Positions 13,310 to 15,331 of a DNA stretch of 15,331 nucleotides are shown here, in pieces. Position 1 is the first letter of the stretch. The number at the start of each line of letters is the position of its first letter. The notes under the pieces are model-generated. The model saw only the letters and a program-made list of their open reading frames with translations, did no database searches and was not told the origin of the DNA. The DNA lies in NCBI GenBank assembly GCA_023146355.1, contig JAGLCH010000208.1:1-15331 (forward strand). Direction: 5' to 3'. This stretch comes from Bacteriovoracaceae bacterium. Lineage in GTDB: Bacteria; Bdellovibrionota; Bacteriovoracia; Bacteriovoracales; Bacteriovoracaceae. The position numbers and the translations under genes were made by a program.

Positions 13310-14085
13310 AAAAGGGATTTTTTATTGCTCTGTTGTTGTCTCCTGCCCTTGCCTTAGCAAGTGGTGGCTTTTCTTGGATTTCAGCAATTATTCACAAATT
13401 TCATCTTCCTGTTGCAGAGCATATTTTAACATTTGCTTTGGTTGGAACTCTCATTATCCTTGGTGGTGTTCTTTATCGTTCAAAACTTTCAAAGGTTAAA
13501 GACATTGTTATTCCAGACAAAGGAATAACATTCCGAAACTTTGTTGAGGGATATGGAACTTTCATTTTCTCACAATGTAGAATGGTTCTTGGGGATAGAT
13601 ACGCACCTGTATATTTTCCATTTATTGCGACAATCTTTCTTGTAATCTTACTGATGAATCTGATTGGGCTCGTTCCTGGCTTTATTCCACCTACAGAACA
13701 TCTGAGTACAACATTTGCTCTCGGTGCTTTTTCGTTTATTTTTTATAACATTAAAGGTTGTAAAACTAATGGGACACTTAATTACATCAAACACTTTGCG
13801 GGACCTCTTTGGTACATGGCAATTTTGATTTTTCCAATTGAAATTATTTCAAACTTTATTCGACCTGTTTCTTTAGCACTACGTCTTAGAGGAAATATGA
13901 TGGGTGACCACCTGGTACTTTCGATCTTTACAGATCTTGCACCATTTCTGGTTCCAATTCCATTCTACTTACTAGGACTTCTTGTTTGCTGCATTCAAGC
14001 TTATGTATTTACAATGTTAACAATGGTTTATATAGCATTGGCAATGCCTCATCACGATCATGCTGAGCATGCTAACGCACATTAA
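13306..14085 (+). CDS. atpB: F0F1 ATP synthase subunit a
   Basis: Subunit a forms the two ion half-channels next to the c-ring. The 259-residue protein has a signal-like N-terminus (ALALASGG), several TM helices, and the key block SLALRLRGNMMGDH (189-202). R193 is the essential arginine (E. coli Arg210) and N197 the conserved Asn. H202 sits at the Glu219 position, and Q231 at the Gln252 position. Two points differ from the E. coli pattern: Arg195 replaces the usual Phe two residues after the essential Arg, and Gly224 occupies the His245 position. The C-terminus is histidine-rich (His at 249, 250, 252, 255, 259). The ATG at 13306 overlaps the upstream TGA and has AAGG (13295-13298) 7 nt before it. 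atpE follows after 16 nt. Confidence 0.96.
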   Translation: MKKGFFIALLLSPALALASGGFSWISAIIHKFHLPVAEHILTFALVGTLIILGGVLYRSKLSKVKDIVIPDKGITFRNFVEGYGTFIFSQCRMVLGDRYAPVYFPFIATIFLVILLMNLIGLVPGFIPPTEHLSTTFALGAFSFIFYNIKGCKTNGTLNYIKHFAGPLWYMAILIFPIEIISNFIRPVSLALRLRGNMMGDHLVLSIFTDLAPFLVPIPFYLLGLLVCCIQAYVFTMLTMVYIALAMPHHDHAEHANAH

Positions 14086-14090
14086 TTCTA

Positions 14091-14104
14091 AAGGAGTTAA
14101 AATG
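14091..14104 (+). promoter_or_regulatory. Ribosome binding site that sets the atpE start
   Basis: AAGGAG (14091-14096) lies 5 nt before ATG 14102. The open frame extends upstream to 14060 inside atpB, but only the 14102 start has this site and gives a standard subunit c N-terminus. Confidence 0.9.
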
Positions 14105-14392
14105 AGAAAACTACTAATCGTTCTAGCAGCATTAGCACTACCAGTACTTGCCTTCGCAGCAGAAGGTGAAGCATCAAAAGCAACAGATTACATGAAGCTC
14201 GGTTACTTCCTTGCTATGGGTCTAGCTGCTTACGGTGGTACAGCAGCACAATCTAAAGCGGCCTCGGCAGCTCTTGAAGGTATCGCAAGAAACCCAGGTG
14301 CAGCAGACAAGATTCAAACACCAATGATCTTGGCCCTTGCTCTTATGGAATCACTTGTTATCTTCACACTTATTTCAACTTTCCTTGCGTAA
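14102..14392 (+). CDS. atpE: F0F1 ATP synthase subunit c (proteolipid)
   Basis: Subunit c oligomerises into the rotating ring that carries ions through F0. From ATG 14102 it has 96 residues. A cleavable-looking signal peptide (PVLAFAA, cleavage near residue 20) precedes helix 1 (about 31-57), the polar loop EGIARNPGAADK (59-70) with the conserved Arg-Asn-Pro, and helix 2 (about 72-95). Glu83 in ALMESLVIF is the ion-binding carboxylate. Gln50 in helix 1 and Ser84 next to Glu83 match the positions used for Na+ in Ilyobacter tartaricus, but Leu85 and Phe88 replace Thr67 and Tyr70. The strong AAGGAG suggests high translation, as needed for multi-copy subunit c. The other ATP synthase genes are not in this window, so the operon is split. 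Confidence 0.96.
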   Translation: MRKLLIVLAALALPVLAFAAEGEASKATDYMKLGYFLAMGLAAYGGTAAQSKAASAALEGIARNPGAADKIQTPMILALALMESLVIFTLISTFLA

Positions 14393-14415
14393 GTAAAATA
14401 AGAAAAAAAGAAACA

Positions 14416-14455
14416 ACGAGGGCCCTCATTCAAGGGCCCTTTTTTGTTTTTAAGA
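14416..14455. terminator. Strong intrinsic terminator after atpE, probably bidirectional
   Basis: AGGGCCCT (14419-14426) and AGGGCCCT (14433-14440), a self-complementary octamer, form an 8-bp GC-rich stem with the loop CATTCA. A T-run follows (14440-14445, then TTTT at 14447-14450). On the opposite strand the stem is followed by a U-rich stretch, the complement of the A-rich 14401-14413. It can therefore also end transcripts of the convergent gene to the right. Confidence 0.93.
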
Positions 14456-14492
14456 TATACGGACGGTATCCTATTGTACTGTGTGGACAATA

Positions 14493-15287
14493 TCAGTCTT
14501 GAAGCTCCTTTAGTGAAACTCTTAGCTTTCTAAGAAGAGTAAGTGCTCTTTCTGTATTGTCATTCTTTGTCGCTTTTATTGCAGCATTAACTTTGATCAG
14601 CATTTGTTTTAATTCCTTGGAACTAATTTCTACTATTAGATCATAGGAATCATCATCAACTATCGGCCCCATTGGGCGCGCAGCATCTTTCATACACTGT
14701 ATCCCTTGAAACATACTGCTCTCTGCTATTTTGCTACAAACTTCTCCAGCAGAATCGTTGAAATCTTTATTGGAAAATGTTTGTGCACACTGCACTCCAA
14801 AAAGTGGACTCTTATTAGCAATGACGGAGCAAAAGTCGACTGCGCCATAGTGATACCTATGGCCAGCAACAGCGCCAACACACTTAACGGACTGGATCAC
14901 GCTGCCACTGCCAATAGAATCACAAATTTGAAGAGAGTTATTTTTAAATAACTTATCAACAGCACTTTTTACACAGTTGATTCCATAAAAAATATTATCA
15001 GCAGCGACCTTTGAACATAGATCTGCAGCAGACATTTGAATTTCTTTGTTCACTACTGCCTTTATGCACTCCAATCCTTTTGATGAACTTAATTTTACAA
15101 TGGCCGAGCAAACCTTTACACCTTCAGGCGTTATCTCATTTTTTATAATTATTTTTTCACATTCTTTGCCGAAATATGAATTCGAGTTTGTTAACTGATT
15201 ACATAGTTCAACTGGCGTCATTGCCTGTACGACTCCTGCTATGCAAAGTGTTCCTACAGCTGCTGTCATTAATCTAGTCCATTTCAT
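14493..15287 (-). CDS. Exported cysteine-repeat protein of unknown function
   Basis: I do not recognise this family. The 264-residue protein has a signal peptide (residues 1-22, cleavage after VQA). Six tandem 31-residue repeats follow (about 24-209), then a charged helical tail (about 222-264). Each repeat has two cysteines spaced Cys-x13-Cys. The first cysteines are at 29, 60, 91, 122, 153 and 184; the second at 43, 74, 105, 136, 167 and 198; the period is exactly 31. Shared features are a hydrophobic residue at first-Cys+3 in all six and Gly at first-Cys+11 in five of six. Twelve cysteines in the mature chain suggest one disulfide per repeat, formed in the periplasm or outside. This resembles disulfide-pinned helical repeats such as Helicobacter Hcp proteins in idea, but spacing and period differ. 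The ATG at 15287 has AAGGGAG (complement of 15294-15300) 6 nt upstream. The gene is convergent with atpE. Confidence 0.88.
   Translation of the reverse strand: MKWTRLMTAAVGTLCIAGVVQAMTPVELCNQLTNSNSYFGKECEKIIIKNEITPEGVKVCSAIVKLSSSKGLECIKAVVNKEIQMSAADLCSKVAADNIFYGINCVKSAVDKLFKNNSLQICDSIGSGSVIQSVKCVGAVAGHRYHYGAVDFCSVIANKSPLFGVQCAQTFSNKDFNDSAGEVCSKIAESSMFQGIQCMKDAARPMGPIVDDDSYDLIVEISSKELKQMLIKVNAAIKATKNDNTERALTLLRKLRVSLKELQD
14661..15218 (-). repeat. Six 93-bp coding repeats (31-residue Cys-x13-Cys units)
   Basis: The units encode residues 24-54, 55-85, 86-116, 117-147, 148-178 and 179-209 of the exported protein. No unit is shortened or lengthened. The fourth is the most divergent: it has Ser at the usual Gly position and lacks the Lys at second-Cys+2. 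The units are well diverged in sequence, indicating old duplications with the cysteine spacing held fixed. Confidence 0.85.
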
Positions 15288-15331
15288 TTCTCTCTCCCTT
15301 TCCCCATCAAAGATGGTGGTGAATTCACTAG
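15288..15331 (-). promoter_or_regulatory. Leader of the cysteine-repeat gene with a small hairpin
   Basis: Besides the Shine-Dalgarno, the leader holds a perfect 5-bp inverted repeat (CCATC 15304-15308 and GATGG 15312-15316, 3-nt loop) and the palindrome GTGAATTCAC (about 15319-15328). The promoter is probably beyond the window edge. Confidence 0.35.

Noticed and set aside
13287..13499. Plus-strand open frame of 70 codons at the atpB start
   Set aside because: Out-of-frame shadow of atpB; Cys/Ser-rich translation is typical of a frame shift of hydrophobic codons.
14706..14951. Plus-strand open frame of 81 codons opposite the cysteine-repeat gene
   Set aside because: The minus-strand frame has a signal peptide, a good Shine-Dalgarno and perfect 31-residue periodicity, so this is antisense noise.
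15321..15331. GAATTCACTAG at the window end resembles a cloning-vector polylinker
   Set aside because: Only 11 bases match and they continue from natural-looking leader sequence; the window edge gives no further vector sequence to support contamination.
1..15331. CRISPR arrays, insertion sequences, tRNA or rRNA genes
   Set aside because: No spaced direct repeats, transposase-like frames, or tRNA/rRNA-like sequences were seen on reading both strands.

Overview
This AT-rich window is a chromosomal replication-origin region. Gene order and protein features point to a Bdellovibrionota-type bacterium (formerly Deltaproteobacteria). My best guess is a Bacteriovorax/Halobacteriovorax-like predator, but that is inferred from family resemblance and low GC and was not tested by any search.

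Layout. On the minus strand, reading leftward from a divergent promoter region near 2420-2520, runs the classical rpmH-rnpA-yidD-yidC-mnmE cluster: ribosomal protein L34, RNase P protein, YidD, the YidC insertase, and the first 44 codons of mnmE at the window edge. On the plus strand, dnaA (2557-4146) is followed by a 634-bp non-coding stretch that has the hallmarks of oriC. It holds five perfect TTATCCACA-type DnaA boxes plus about ten near matches, a 20-bp palindrome made of two DnaA-like boxes, a phased A-tract segment, and a 40-bp AT-only-cored inverted repeat that is a good candidate unwinding element. dnaN, recF, gyrB and gyrA follow.

The plus-strand run does not stop at gyrA. A TPR lipoprotein gene overlaps the gyrA end. 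It is followed, with overlapping or tightly spaced junctions, by a two-helix AtpZ-like protein, a four-helix AtpI-like protein, atpB (subunit a) and atpE (subunit c), ending at a strong bidirectional terminator at about 14416-14455. Clamp, recombination mediator, gyrase and the ion-translocating F0 subunits may therefore be co-transcribed, although a terminator-like hairpin inside the lipoprotein signal-peptide codons could separate them. YidC, the insertase for F0 subunits, is encoded on the other side of the origin.

Convergent to atpE lies a gene for an exported protein I do not recognise. It is built of six exact 31-residue repeats, each with a Cys-x13-Cys pair, and a helical tail. This repeat protein is the best candidate for something undescribed. 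Other points worth a look are Asn at the quinolone-determining Asp87 position of GyrA, a Ser-for-Gly P-loop in DnaA, a partial sodium-type ion site in AtpE, and unusual channel residues in AtpB.
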